Notes: generated by a model from the sequence alone, not told the origin. DNA of 64,000 bases from Xiphias gladius (GCF_016859285.1 NC_053402.1:6233031-6297030), one strand, 5' to 3'; shown: positions 11,949 through 23,384, counted from the stretch's first letter. Numbers and translations are program-made.

Positions 11949-13483
11949 AGGGATGCACCGATTCAACTTTTTCAGTCCTGATATCAATACTAATATCTGG
12001 CTTTGGGTATTGGCCAATACCAAGTAACGATCTGATACCAGTGTTTAATTAATAAGCTGTATACCTCACTGTGTGGAAGAAACTGGGATCATTCTTTTAC
12101 AGCCCTGGTTGAAATTATTGGCACCACTGAAGTTTAAGTACACAATTTAGAATATCTTCAGAAATAAATGTAAATTAACCAATTTTGTATAATTAAAATA
12201 TTTTGATAAAATATCCAAGGTTACTGAACAAAAGAAAATTTAAAAAAAAACTTGCAAAATAGTGAAAAAATACAAACACAAAATGTACCATAGACACAAT
12301 TATTGGCACCCTTCACTAATAATCGGTTGCAGAGGCTGGCAACAATGACAGCCTCTAAATGTTTCTTGTAGCCATCTAGAAGTTTCTTGCACCTGTCTGC
12401 TGGTAGTTTCTGCCACTTTTCCATTGCTATGTGTTGCAATGGCAGATTTCAGCTCTCTCCAAAGGTTTTAAATGGGATTTAGGTCGAATTGTTATGTTTT
12501 TTGATAATAGCATTTCTGATGCTCTCAGACAGCTCTTCTGTCTTTGCCATCGTGAAAAAGAAACTGGAAATAATCAGCCCTTTTTTGTGCAGTAAAACCA
12601 TCATTCAAAGGTTAATCTAGGTCATGTGAACACTGAGTAACTTTTTAAAACAAAATGTAACAAATAAATACATATATATAAATTTACTGAATTGTTATTT
12701 ATTATCCTGTAGTAGTAGTAGCCACAAAAGTTTAATAAATATTTAAGAAATATCCCCAAACTTCTGACCCCTTGTTTTTAGCTCTCTCTGTGCTATTGTA
12801 AAATGAGATTTATTTTTGTGAAGATTTATTTTATAGATTACCTTATTTTTTTCTCAGGTTTATTGAGAGATTTGGTATAATTTAACATTGCCTGTACTGT
12901 TGATGGTGAGGGTTAAGATTGGCAGAATGATATAATGTAGGATAGTGAGGTGAGGAATCACATGTGTGGTCAGTGTTCAGTTGTCCTGCTGTCCAGACCA
13001 AGTTACACGGATGAAGCTGTCCCCATGTTTTTGCTTTACCAAGGGTATTTTATTTAATTAAGAATTCAGTTTATAGTTAACGCTAAGAGCGACCGGCATT
13101 ACACTGGTGGCAGCAGGTTTGTGGAATGCAAATTTTTTGCAGTTTTGAGTTTTGCCGGGGATTAACGAGCTAACTGCCTGTGCTTTAACAGTACCTGTTT
13201 TTTTTCTCCCCTTACCATGGACTGCTGACACTACAAACTAATGCCAAGCTAGTGACTTGATCAATGTACTGGTGGAATAAAATAGACTCTATCGGACATT
13301 TAATCATCAAAATAACAACAAAGGACAACATAGTAACGAAGACTGGCACATGGACATAACTTTTGTCTGCTTTTCGTGGATTTTGACACTGGTTCAGGTT
13401 TTGGGGGGTTTACCAGCACACTGCTGATGCATGACGTAGTATGCACACGTAGTCCGATATCTGATATCAGTATTGGATCGTTG
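11949..13483. mobile_element. non-autonomous hAT-like element inserted in Tc1
   Basis: A 1.5 kb insert inside the Tc1 transposase. The left end begins agggatgcaccgattcaact and the right end, in reverse complement, contains gatgcaacgatccaatactg, which are diverged inverted ends of hAT type. The flanks are cctcaact (11941-11948) and catcaact (13484-13491), an 8-bp target duplication with one mismatch, the size expected for hAT elements. Joining the flanks restores the Tc1 sequence. No hAT transposase is seen, so this is a non-autonomous copy. It itself contains a Tc1 deletion derivative at about 12100-12780. Confidence 0.8.
12100..12780 (-). mobile_element. Tc1 internal-deletion derivative nested in hAT
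   Basis: One end starts at 12100 with cagccctggttgaaattatt, preceded by TA (12098-12099). On the minus strand an N-terminal start (MAKTEELSESIRNAIIKKH, from 12550) is joined directly, near 12486, to the C-terminal end of a Tc1 transposase (NLWRELKSAIATHSNGK, then WQKLPADRCKKLLDGYKK). The catalytic core is deleted. The codon at the third catalytic position is a stop, in the context NPI-stop-NLWRELK (complement of 12468-12470). The far boundary near 12780 is not resolved. Confidence 0.75.
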
Positions 13484-14015
13484 CATCAACTTAACCTCCA
13501 CCATTCTTGTTATCTGCCATTTCTTAATTACATTACAAACTGCGGAAACGACTACCTGAAAACACTTTACTATCTTCTTATAGCCTTCTCCTGCTTTGTG
13601 GGCATCAATTATTTTAATTTTCAGAGTGCTAGGCAGCTGCTTAGGGGAGCCCATGGCTGCTGACAAGGTTTGAGGAGTCAGAGTATTTATAGAGCTTTCA
13701 GATTTGCATCATCTGGTCTTTCCTAATGATGACTGTGAACAATCCATAGCCCTAACGAGCTAATTAAGGTCTGAGACCTTGGTAAATGTTATCTGAGATC
13801 TCAAATCTCTTCAGCTTTTGTATGGTGCTCCTTTCCTTTCACTGTAAGATTGTACAAAACAAAAAATAATACACTAATCTTGCTTAAAATTTTGAAAAGA
13901 ATGTTTAATCTTTAACTTTATGCCTTTTGGAGATCAGTTCATCCTCTAGTCACTTAACTATTCACAGTATCAAAAATTTGGACCAGGGCTGCCCCAGCTT
14001 TTCCATGCCACTGTA

Positions 14016-15590
14016 GTTGTAGGTATCTCAAAGTTACAAATACAAACTCACATATATGGACTGGTGTTATCTTACTAAATCAAAGATACTGCGGAGGACC
14101 AATCACACATTGGGGTAACGATGAGTCAGATGTTGTGTAATGCACAGGATACTACTCTAATAAAGATGTGGACCATAGACATCTCCAAACATGGAAGTGC
14201 TATCTAAACCAAGAGACAAAATTTGACCTGTCTGGTATAAAAAGTGTTGTGAATTACTGTTCATTATGCATTATTATATGCTAATGAAATATATAGGTAT
14301 GTATCTATCTAAGTGTGACACATTGCATAATTTTGCAGGGTTTGATACTGCCACAGGAGCACTCCAGGAAGCAACTGTATCGCCTCACTGAATCGTTATG
14401 TTGCCTCGAAAGCACTATTTACGCGTCCTGTAGTTTCCAAATAATTTCCTAGAAAGGAACTGATATCACTGTACATTCTTAGGAAGGTTCCAGGGAAGGA
14501 CTTTGTAATATGACTATGTAGGGGAAAAAGAGACAGTGTTTAAATGAAACAGTTTCATATTTTCATTTCCTCAAAACTTCCTAAAACCTGCTTGTGACAT
14601 ACATGACCAGATTAACCTATTAGGGTGCTCTAAAGCAAAAATTATATTCTCAGCTTCCACTGTCTTCCCCACCTACTGCCCTTTGTGCAATGTCGTCACC
14701 CCCTTCGTCTTCAAGTGCCCATTAAGTGCTGCGCAACAAGTACTCGTACGTACTCTGTATTAGTTTGTAGTAATTTGATTAAATACTACAATATTAGGAA
14801 TGTGCATCAAATGAGCAAAATGTCAAGTAAAATAATAAAGCTCATAGCATTGAAATTTAACACAAGGTCCCACTACAAGACAGGCCCACAAACTTAGCTA
14901 ACATTGCAGAACTCCCTTTAGTTGATGTTGTACTTCAATGGTGCAAATTCCCTAACAAATTTCCTGTTAGTCGAATTACCAATAAACAATTAAGCATGCA
15001 GTGAATCTGGGGGCTTTGAGGGCCCCTCAAGCCTTTCCATAAGGAAGGGATCATTTAGGATATTGTATTTGTGCTGTTTTTATATCCCATGGTTTACAAT
15101 TTGTATCTTAACCCTTGTGTTTTGTTGACATTGGCTTTACTGTCTCATTGTTTGAAGTCCCACAGACTCCACTGTTGTATGTTTAAAAACAATAATTGCA
15201 AAATCATCCATTTTTCCTTTAAACAAAATACAGAAATTACAATACATTGTAATTACGCCAAATAAGGAAATATTTCATATTTTTTATGTTATACGAGCTA
15301 TGCATGAATAACAGGTATATTCCTTTTGTTTGCCAAAGCCATTCAAAGACATAGAACTGTAGAACTGAGTATCTTATCCTAGGAGGTGATACAACAGCTC
15401 CTCTGACCCCAAAAGTTCTGGTGCAGAGGTCTAACTCCCTTTTAGTCCTAACTTCTTATCAACAAACTGTTATAAAACTCCAATAACAGAAATCCAAACA
15501 GACATGTTTGGGATTTGGGAGGGGTAGGGCTATGTACTGTCAACACCAATCACAGATATATGTCAGAGGAACATGCATTTTGTTTAATAA
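14016..15590. other. intergenic DNA upstream of the NFIL3-like gene
   Basis: AT-rich sequence. Frames at 14685-14897 and 15071-15265 are short, have no domain and are not called. No recognised repeat. Confidence 0.5.
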
Positions 15591-15639
15591 TAATGATAAT
15601 CATGGTTTCTGAGACTTCTGCTTTATGCCCGGGAGAGAA

Positions 15640-16113
15640 AGAGAGGCGCAACATTATCCAATTGTTATGGGCAGATTATCCTGTCGGAGGGGGCGGGGCG
15701 AGGGAAGTCAGATGATGATGGTGGTGGTGGTGGTGATGATGATGATGATGCCTGAACAGCTATTTTATGTGAAAGTCGATAGGAGCTTTCCTTTGGATAG
15801 CGAACGGGGGAGGAGGGAGAGGGAGGCGGTCTCAGAAACACACACACAAACAGGGCCCCGCTGGTTCAAGCGAGGATAATGACCGTCCTGAGCTGAACTC
15901 AACATTACAAATAGGAGCTGCGGTATTCCAAGTGGAGCAGAGTGGAGGTGCGCAACACTGATGATAATATTGAATAACAGCGCAGAGTGGATCTGCAGTA
16001 TTAAACCATAGAGGGAGACAGAGAAAAGCGCTTCTTCCTGAACCTGACAAAAAGGCTTTTGGAGAGGCGGTCGAGTTATGGGCACCGTTGGAGAAAACTA
16101 ATGATTCTTAGAG
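15640..16113 (+). promoter_or_regulatory. candidate promoter and 5' non-coding exon of the NFIL3-like gene
   Basis: A local rise in GC content in AT-rich surroundings. It holds an inverted CCAAT-type motif (atccaattg at 15656), a GC box (gggggcggggcga, about 15688-15701), a TGG/TGA trinucleotide run (15711-15750), and a D-box-like ttatgtga near 15764. It ends in a possible splice donor, gag|gtaaaa, after 16113. The coding exon begins about 1 kb downstream, after a pyrimidine-rich acceptor (cctctcctcccag, ending 17164). NFIL3 genes typically have a non-coding first exon, so this is the best candidate. No transcript evidence is available. Confidence 0.45.
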
Positions 16114-16457
16114 GTAAAATCATTTTGAATTGAGTTTTCCTCATACTATATATATATATATTTTTTTATTTTTTTTTAATTTATGGACTATGAAGTATTG
16201 ATGCGCTAATTAAAGTAACAACACTGAAGGTGATGAAATAGACATTACATTCTCTTATAACTGTCTTAACATCATAATTCACATTTGAATTACTTATCAC
16301 TGTAACTCCTTTCATAGCCTTTTAGACCGATGTTCCGTTGTAATTTAGAAAAGGTGTGAAGGTTTCAGCATTCTTTTATGTTGTAACTCTAACAATTGAA
16401 TCTCTTATGTTAAAACAAACAAAAATATAATGTTTACTTATAGCACACACACACATA

Positions 16458-16520
<63 letters not shown>

Positions 16521-16534
16521 ATCTATATATATAT
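16458..16534. repeat. (TATC)n microsatellite
   Basis: About 15 copies of TATC, then an interrupted TATA-rich tail, within the presumed intron of the NFIL3-like gene. Confidence 0.95.
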
Positions 16535-17054
16535 GAATAAAGTAGGCTAAACTAAGGCAGAAGTTGTAACTTTTTCGGAAAAAAAGTGTCAAGTGCCTGT
16601 AAATCTAAATTTAAGCCTCAAATGCCAGTGAGGGTGAGTGTACATCAGGTCAGCTGTGATATTTAACAGCAACCTTCCGAAGATCAGCATGTCCCTGTCA
16701 GACATGACGGTCAATGCAGATTAGGCAAATAAAACAATCAGACCGGAAACAGAGCGGGAATTACTTAGTTGTTCTCATTACGGAACGAAAAACGCCCCAA
16801 AAGGTGAACCCATACATGTTTGATTAGGTCTCAAACTAAATACAAATGTAGGTTAAGATCTTAACAGGTTAATGTCATATTGTAATATAGATTTATTTCT
16901 TCTTGTATTTAAAAAGGCTGCTGTGTGCTTAAAAGTAACGGCAAAAGTTTTGTATGGCTGATTAGGTTTGTAACACACATTGTCCCAATGGTATAATGAG
17001 CCTTGCAAGGTTATAGCACAAGTCGCTCCCGTTTTAATGGAGAGATGTAATGGA

Positions 17055-17064
17055 GTTACATAAT
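17055..17064 (-). promoter_or_regulatory. perfect NFIL3/D-box site upstream of the NFIL3-like ORF
   Basis: gttacataat, reverse complement attatgtaac, is a 10/10 match to RTTATGYAAY, the site bound by NFIL3 and PAR-bZIP proteins. It lies 190 bases before the start codon. Binding is inferred. Confidence 0.4.
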
Positions 17065-17247
17065 ATTGTGTTGTAATGGCTCTTGCATAACCACTAAATC
17101 CCTCTTCGCCTGTCATTCCATCACTTTGATCACTAGGCGGCACTATTGCGGCCTCTCCTCCCAGAAATCCTGAGATCTCAGCACCACACAGCAGTACTCG
17201 CCACTCTCAGCAGTGAAATACAGCTCGTTCAACCCCTGACAGGTGTG

Positions 17248-18468
17248 ATGTTTGAGGAGGAGTCCCAGCAGATGAGGGGGCAGCAGGATGTGGCTGTGCT
17301 CCAGGCATTGGAGTCACCTGCAGCAGTGACTCCAGGGGGAGGGGGAGCAGGGCCTCTGTCCTTCACAGATGAAACTGTGTCAATCCTGACCTCCAGCAGC
17401 CTCTTAGCCCGCTCCCTTCTGGGTCGCACCTCTGCCATCAAACGCAAAGAGAGTCCTGTTTCCAGCATCCGACGCAAGCGTGAATTCATCCCTCATGACA
17501 AAAAAGATGAGGGCTACTGGGACAAGAGGAGGAAGAACAATGAGGCGGCCAAGCGATCGCGAGAAAAGCGACGTGTGAACGATATGGTCCTGGAGAGTCG
17601 TGTGCTGGCTCTGCTTGAGGAAAATGCTCGTCTCAGGGCAGAGCTCCTGGCTCTGAAGTTCCGCTTTGGCCTGGTCAAAGACCCATCCAATGCTCCTATC
17701 TTGCCCCTCACTACAGCTCCTCAGCACAATGCTCAAACCTTGACTCATCACTATTATCTCCACGGTGGGGACGGAGGCCTCCATAGCTCCTCAGCCTCAC
17801 ATCCCAACAACCAGATAGGCCAGTTGAGCACCCGGGGCTCCAGGGATGCTGGTAACATATCAGAGGATTCAGGATTCTCTACACCAGGTGGCTCCAGTGT
17901 TGGCAGCCCGATCTTCTTTGAAGACCGGCTGAGCGATCATGTGAAATTATCACCACACAGGGCAGAGGAGCTGGGCTACGATCTCCACCACTCCCCTGCT
18001 GATGCCCACCACAATGCAGGACTCACTGGAGGGAAGCTGGACCAGGCCGAGGCAATGAAAAACCTGCCTCACAAGCTGCGTTTCAAGATGCCGGGAAGTG
18101 GTGATGGGGCTGATGCTGCAGGTGAAACCAGCAGCTCCAGACGTTGCCCCATGCTATCCACAGCAGGACGGGAAGGTCCAAGAGAGACCGTCAAAGGACT
18201 GAGTGGATGTGAAACAGGAGCAGGGCACTGCACTGGCCCTTGGCTCCAGCCGCTGGAGGGGGAAGAGGGCAGAATGGGGAGACAGTCCCCTCAATACATC
18301 GCCTCAGCTGCGAGCTACAGCATCCAGCCTCCTCCCACACAAGGACAAACTGAGGTCCAGTATCAGCATGAGAACACTTACCTGAAGTCTCAGCTCAACT
18401 CTCTCAGTGAGGAGGTGGCTCAGCTGAAGAAGCTTTTCACAGAACAGCTCATGGCCAAAGTCAACTGA
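17248..18468 (+). CDS. NFIL3-like bZIP transcription factor (tandem paralog of nfil3)
   Basis: Predicted 406-aa nuclear bZIP repressor of the NFIL3/E4BP4 family, which binds TTATGYAA D-boxes as dimers. The frame is open upstream to 17146, but the first ATG is at 17248 (MFEEESQQM), so that start is chosen. An acceptor-like cctctcctcccag ends at 17164 with no ATG in between. In order: [18 protein letters not shown] (about residues 45-62); the family block [17 protein letters not shown] (75-91); basic region [17 protein letters not shown] (93-109); leucine zipper (about 110-142); a Ser-rich middle with [11 protein letters not shown]; the conserved LPHKLRFK (273-280); and a C-terminal helix with [20 protein letters not shown] matching the NFIL3 C-terminus. 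The coding region is a single exon. nfil3 lies 13 kb downstream in the same orientation. Fish carry several NFIL3-like copies (nfil3-2, -5, -6 and others); which one this is cannot be decided from sequence alone. Confidence 0.93.
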   Translation: MFEEESQQMRGQQDVAVLQALESPAAVTPGGGGAGPLSFTDETVSILTSSSLLARSLLGRTSAIKRKESPVSSIRRKREFIPHDKKDEGYWDKRRKNNEAAKRSREKRRVNDMVLESRVLALLEENARLRAELLALKFRFGLVKDPSNAPILPLTTAPQHNAQTLTHHYYLHGGDGGLHSSSASHPNNQIGQLSTRGSRDAGNISEDSGFSTPGGSSVGSPIFFEDRLSDHVKLSPHRAEELGYDLHHSPADAHHNAGLTGGKLDQAEAMKNLPHKLRFKMPGSGDGADAAGETSSSRRCPMLSTAGREGPRETVKGLSGCETGAGHCTGPWLQPLEGEEGRMGRQSPQYIASAASYSIQPPPTQGQTEVQYQHENTYLKSQLNSLSEEVAQLKKLFTEQLMAKVN

Positions 18469-18657
18469 GAACTAATGCTGTGACTCAGTCAGTGTTTGCC
18501 AATGTCTAGACTTTTAAGTAAGTGTACAAAAGTTTTACTGTAAGTGAGCCTATTGGAATTCAGCACAAAAACAGGAGTGCTGGACCATGCAGATATTCAC
18601 AAGGACTTTCAAGTCTAGCAATGTGTTGTTTTTATTTCATATATTGTATTATATTGT

Positions 18658-18663
18658 AATAAA
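18658..18663 (+). terminator. candidate polyadenylation signal, NFIL3-like gene
   Basis: AATAAA 190 bases after the stop codon, in AT-rich sequence. It is the first canonical signal downstream. Another AATAAA lies near 19353 and could be used instead. Confidence 0.5.
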
Positions 18664-18689
18664 TGTCCATAAACATTCATCTCATAACA

Positions 18690-19479
18690 TGCACATAACA
18701 ACTACTTAATCTCAGCTCCAATCAATTTGCTCAGACAGGGAGGCATATCTGTAATAGTGTTAAGTGTATAATAGTTTTTCATTTACATACACCGTGACAA
18801 CTAAAAACGCACATCACATCATTACAATGCAAGCTTAACTAAAACAGCCTCACTCCATTAAGAGACAATAGGTTCTGGTGTTTCAGGAGCTACTTTAAAT
18901 ACAACTGGAAATCAGCCAGCAGGTTGTTAACACACCACTTTGGATGAAGTGTTTGCAGTTTGTAATTAGATTGCTATAACTTACTGCACAAGTTTCCATC
19001 TACTCTAAAACCCTGTAAACACTAACAGAGAGAGACAGTAAATACACACAGGAATGAAGTTATTAGCTGTCAAAACCACCATTAGTATTGACAGCTAAAA
19101 GAAATTTTTTGTTAGGCTTGTTTATCGTCACTTGTTATGTGTCAAAATGCATCATGTCATGTCAAAATGTGTTTGATTTTAATTTCAGGAGCTCCTTTTA
19201 GGAAATACACTGTAACATGTACTTTTTTGGTGTTTCACATCCCCTGTTAGTTTCTGTTCATGCCTAGTTAGAACATATTTAATTACTGTTATCTGTACTG
19301 AGGTGATGACAAGAATTAAACGTCTGTTGTCTCTCTGTACATTTTCATATTAGCAATAAATAAATTTGACAGATTCATTATCATGGTGGTGAGGTAATCA
19401 TTACGCCAGGAAAACATAGGGGCACTCCACCAATTTTACACATGAAGTCTGGTTTGCTCACTACAACAAATACTAGCTT
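18690..19479. other. intergenic or 3' flank of the NFIL3-like gene
   Basis: AT-rich and non-coding. It may be 3' UTR if the distal polyadenylation signal is used. No repeat recognised. Confidence 0.45.
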
Positions 19480-19820
19480 TTAAAGTTAGAAAAAATTAAC
19501 TGATGATGGCATAGTGATGTCATCAGGGCTATCTCAAGTTGGGTTCGAGTCTTAGAATTTTTGACAGAAAGCCTACGCTACCAACTTCAATTGTGGAGTT
19601 GTAAAAGTGTTAGCATTTAGGAAGCAGGATTGGCTAACGAACACTGCTACTGAGTTACATTATAGGAATTGTAGTGTTTTTGGAGATTGACCAAGATTTA
19701 AAAGTCATGACATTTCAGCATGTGCTGCTTTGATTTTGACCATTCTTTTTTAATATGTTTCATGTGAGTCCCTAATTTTTTTGGAAAGTGCAGTATTAAA
19801 TTTCTGGAATGTCCCTTTAA
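19480..19820. repeat. probable dispersed repeat
   Basis: The 'gatggcatagtgatgtcatcagggctatct' start, the 'attataggaattgtagtgtttttgg' middle and the 'ggaatgtccctttaa' end resemble a fish dispersed repeat I know only by its motifs. I found no second copy in the window, so confidence is low. Confidence 0.35.
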
Positions 19821-21180
19821 ACACCAACTGAACAATTCCTAACATACATTTCACTGTAAATAGCACCCAGCAATCAACTAAACATCTAAAGTGAATGCGC
19901 AAAATGTCACATTGCTCTTTTGAGTCTAGATGTGATTTCCCAATAACAGATAATGCGTTAGAGAATGAGAGAATAAGAAAAGGAAACAAGAGAAGGGTAA
20001 CGTTTGACTGACAAGTGCTGACAAATGCAGGCAGGGAGAAATTGAGTTATTTCTCTCCCACAGTCCCTGCAGGAGGTCATACAGTCTGACAACCAGACAG
20101 AGAGAAACAGACAGTGGGTGCCTGCTATTACTCAAAAGTTCTATTAAATACCCTCAAAACATGAGCGCTTTAATTATAAAAGCTGGAGGGGACTTCATAG
20201 TCAAAGAAGAAGGGACACGTGAACTTGACGGGGCAATATAGTCACATTCAGTCTAAATAAAGATTCATGTGATTCTTTTGAAATGTCACTATGTGTCATT
20301 ACACATACTGTATAGTGTCATAGTGCCAGAATTTCAGTACAATTTTGTATCAACTAAAATCTGTTACCACTGTTTCTCTTTTTCTGTAGTTATTTTGTTT
20401 TTTTTTAAGTCATGCTACTTTGGGATCAGCAGGGGGCAGCAAAGTCAATACCTTCAGCATGGCTATAGAGTTCCAGAGACTGTGTTTCACCATCTACCAC
20501 ATGATATAAATCATGCTATAGATCATGCTAATTTTTATTGTTCCTGCAGGTTAGGAAATTGGTTGGCATGGTGATGGGTGATACTTACATTCAGCTACTG
20601 TGGAGTATGAAAAGGTCTATAATTTAAAAGAAATAAATATTTAATAAAGATGTAATTATTTTGGGTCATTATTATTTGGTTATGAGAAATTCTCCAATAG
20701 TTTTTTCGGCTTGGCATGTGTCATCATCATTTTATTACAACAGAGACTATGCTCTCCTCTGCTTATACATAAAAAGTGTTTATTCCAGTTTTTCGTATCT
20801 GATAGAGGAAGCTGGGATTAAAAAACAGATACATACTGTAATTACATGACCTGATTGTAACCCTTTTAAAATTTAAAAATATATACACTGATTTTTCTTA
20901 TAATTCTTTCCAAAAAAAATTCTAAACATTTTGCAAGCATAAATAGCCTGAGTAAATTGGAGAAGGCTGTAGTGAAATGGAAGGGTAATAAAGTATAAGT
21001 GAGGCAGATGCTGCAGTTGTGAAGCGGAGAGAAAGGAAGGGAGCGGGATGTAATGAAGCTACTGCAGAACATAACGGCTGTTATGCTACTGTACTACATC
21101 CATGCACCCTTAAAAAACCGCAACCCCCACAGCCTCCTCTTCCGAACATTCTTTTCCCCCCTTTTCTGCCAGTGAAAGGA
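19821..21180. other. intergenic DNA
   Basis: No gene seen. Small frames (20269-20574, 20661-20849) have no domain. A CACGTG E-box lies at 20216-20221. Confidence 0.5.
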
Positions 21181-21188
21181 TAAAGCCT

Positions 21189-21225
21189 GTTGCTAGGCAG
21201 GCAATGCGACAGTTGCCATGGGAAC
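21189..21225. promoter_or_regulatory. candidate RFX X-box pair
   Basis: gttgccatgggaac (21212-21225) differs at one base from the palindromic X-box GTTGCCATGGCAAC. A second, weaker X-box-like gttgctaggcag lies at 21189-21200. The spacing of about two helical turns is suggestive. No gene start is seen beside them, so any role is inference. Confidence 0.35.
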
Positions 21226-21316
21226 ACTTGCAGACATTGCTGAAAGGGGGAAAATGTTGGGTAGGGTGGGGATAACGATGGGGTGCAAAAAGAGAGGGAG
21301 TGATGCAGAGACAGAG

Positions 21317-21318
<2 letters not shown>

Positions 21319-21366
<48 letters not shown>
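21319..21366. repeat. (GT)n microsatellite
   Basis: About 24 GT units following a short GA run. Confidence 0.95.
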
Positions 21367-21369
<3 letters not shown>

Positions 21370-21370
<1 letters not shown>

Positions 21371-23080
21371 GGAGGACGCCAAGTTTAAGGCCAATACTTC
21401 TGCTCCTTCAATGCTGTTTGTCTCCTCCAGCTAAAGAAGGAAACAAAGACGTCTAAAAGTATATTTAGTTCAAATTCCAGGCTCCACAATCAGGGTTACC
21501 CTCTGATAATTCAATGTCACAGGATGTAGGTGTGAAGTGGATTCTGAATGAATAGCATTTAAGGAAAAAAAAACAAAAGATGGCTTTGCCAACTGCACAA
21601 ATTTCGACTACTGCGTATAAAAGAATAGCAAATATAGAATAGCAAATCAAGAATAAAAAACGCCACTTAGCATTATTGAAGATAGTTAGTGTATTCAACA
21701 AACTAGAGCTTGGACAAACACAAGAACAAATAATTACTATAGTATTGAAGGTGAAAAGTCCCCAACATCCTTCAAGGACAAAAAACAATCCAATTATACA
21801 GAATAATTGTTGAAATTAATGCAATCGTATGCACAACAAATACCAATGTTACTGTAATACACTGAAATGTGGAATGTGCTTATGTCTTTATGGGGAAGGA
21901 CAATTATGAAAAACCAAGGGCACAAAGTTTTCTGAACATACACTCACACTTACACACACCTTTTTTCACTTCCATGCAAAAGATAGAACAGTCTTGAAGA
22001 TAAGGAAATAACGAACACATCCGGAGCAGAATTCAGCCCTCGAGGCATCCATCCATTCAGGCACGTTTTTCAGGTTTAACTTGCTCTGTGAATAATGTAC
22101 TGTGCTGTACATTTACCGAGACACTGAGCAGACCTTAACCACTGCTGTGCCAGGAACAGGATGCAGGGAGATGAGTATCTGACACGTGGAGTTGCTTCAA
22201 TGACTGTCCAGCTGCACAGTTGCTATTGTCTACATTGTCAGTTGCTTTGTGCAAGTGCAATTTATGTATTGCTTACTTCTACTTTTTGAAATAATCACAA
22301 AGCAGATAGGTCTCATCCAAGCTTTGTTATGCACTCCCAGGGTGAGTCTCTCTCTGATACAGTCCCCTGCATGTTAGCATGATAGATAACCATTCAGCTG
22401 TTTGAGCTCATTCAGAAGCCTGCTCCTGAATTACCCAAAGGATAGTTTAAATCAGACGATAGTTTAAATCAGAGGACTCTTCCATGCTCCCCTGCCAGCA
22501 TTACTGACACACAATTCTGCTTGTGATCAAGATGGATCAAAACATGCACTTCAGTTACACAATATGGTTCCATTCTGTCCAGGGGAGCTTATTTAAAGAG
22601 CTTATTCAACATTGTGTGAAAGAAGTAGCTTCTGCTTATTGCAACAATACAATAGCAGACACTATTGGTGCCAGGCAAGATTCTGTAACTATTAAACCTA
22701 ATTTTTCCACTCTTGTTCATACTCCAGAGTGTCACTGTCACAAGATTTGATGAGTTGAAAACACGATGAACTTACACAATATGTCTTTTCCTGGGTTGGT
22801 AATACAGAAACACTAAGTTAGTCCAATTATGCAGTGATTAAGTTCCATGGGGCATGGGGGTAATAAGGAAGAAAAAACCCTCCTACTCAAACACACATAC
22901 AGTATGTAGATAATTACTTACACGGGGTGTGGACACACTCAAAGTGCATGCAACAATGCCCAGTGTGATCTGAATTTGATGGAGTAGTGATATAAAGTTT
23001 CACTGCTGTATCATTTTGGGTTGTAGCTGTTCAGGCTATTTATCTTTTCTATTTTAAAGCGCTTTATGCCAACCAGGTAG
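21370..23080. other. intergenic DNA
   Basis: No gene seen. It includes a small tandem duplication of gatagtttaaatcaga at 22441-22473. Frames at 21465-21788 (-) and 22523-22750 (+) show no domain. Confidence 0.5.
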
Positions 23081-23084
23081 AATA

Positions 23085-23285
23085 TGAATTCATATTATTT
23101 GCAAATCCAGTAGTGTAAAGTAACTAAGTATATTTACTCAAGTACTGTACTTAAGTACAGTTATGAGGTACTTTAGGTATTCTACATGAGTATTTCTATG
23201 CCATGCTACTTTTTACTTCTACTCCACTACATTTATGTGGGAATTATTGCACTATTTTCGCTACTACATTTATGTGACAGTTATA
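23085..23285 (+). repeat. dispersed repeat rich in 'tactcaagtact' motifs
   Basis: gtaaagtaactaagtatatt, then 'tactcaagtactgtacttaagtac' and 'tacttctactccactacatt', are the signature of a very common fish dispersed repeat. It is non-coding and internally partly palindromic (tactgtacttaagtacagt). Confidence 0.75.
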
Positions 23286-23384
23286 GTTACAGGGTATTCT
23301 GCATATTTGCATATATTATCGCTGTCTAAAGGTAAGAAAATTCAAGTAAAACCACAACTTTTTGTTTTTACACTTTTTTGATAC

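Larger units (their letters stand above)
11300..13654 (-). pseudogene. Tc1-type transposase pseudogene, interrupted
   Basis: On the minus strand the N-terminus is at 13654 (MGSPKQLPSTLKIKIIDAHK) and continues with a helix-turn-helix-like stretch ending VIKKW. The gene is then broken by the hAT-like insertion (11949-13483). It resumes with HLNKPDAFWEQVLWNDE, which includes the first catalytic Asp, near 11700. The segment holding the second Asp appears deleted. The third catalytic position reads SIKNL followed by a stop: Lys replaces Glu (complement of 11419-11421) and TGA replaces the Trp codon (complement of 11410-11412). It is inactive. Confidence 0.88.
11258..14013 (-). mobile_element. Tc1-type transposon split by a hAT-like insertion
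   Basis: Terminal repeats are cagtggcatc at 11258 and, in reverse complement from 14013, cagtggcatg. Each is flanked by an intact TA (11256-11257 and 14014-14015). Transposase remnants are read on the minus strand. The element is interrupted at 11949-13483 by another transposon. Removing that insert and one target copy leaves about 1.2 kb, a normal Tc1 size with small deletions. It belongs to a well-known fish Tc1 lineage but is a different family from the copy at 3011-4467. Confidence 0.92.

Noticed and set aside
17146..17247. N-terminal extension of the NFIL3-like protein
   Set aside because: The upstream end of the frame starts at TTG, not ATG. A splice acceptor ending at 17164 falls inside it, and the residues show no family similarity. 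The first ATG is 17248.
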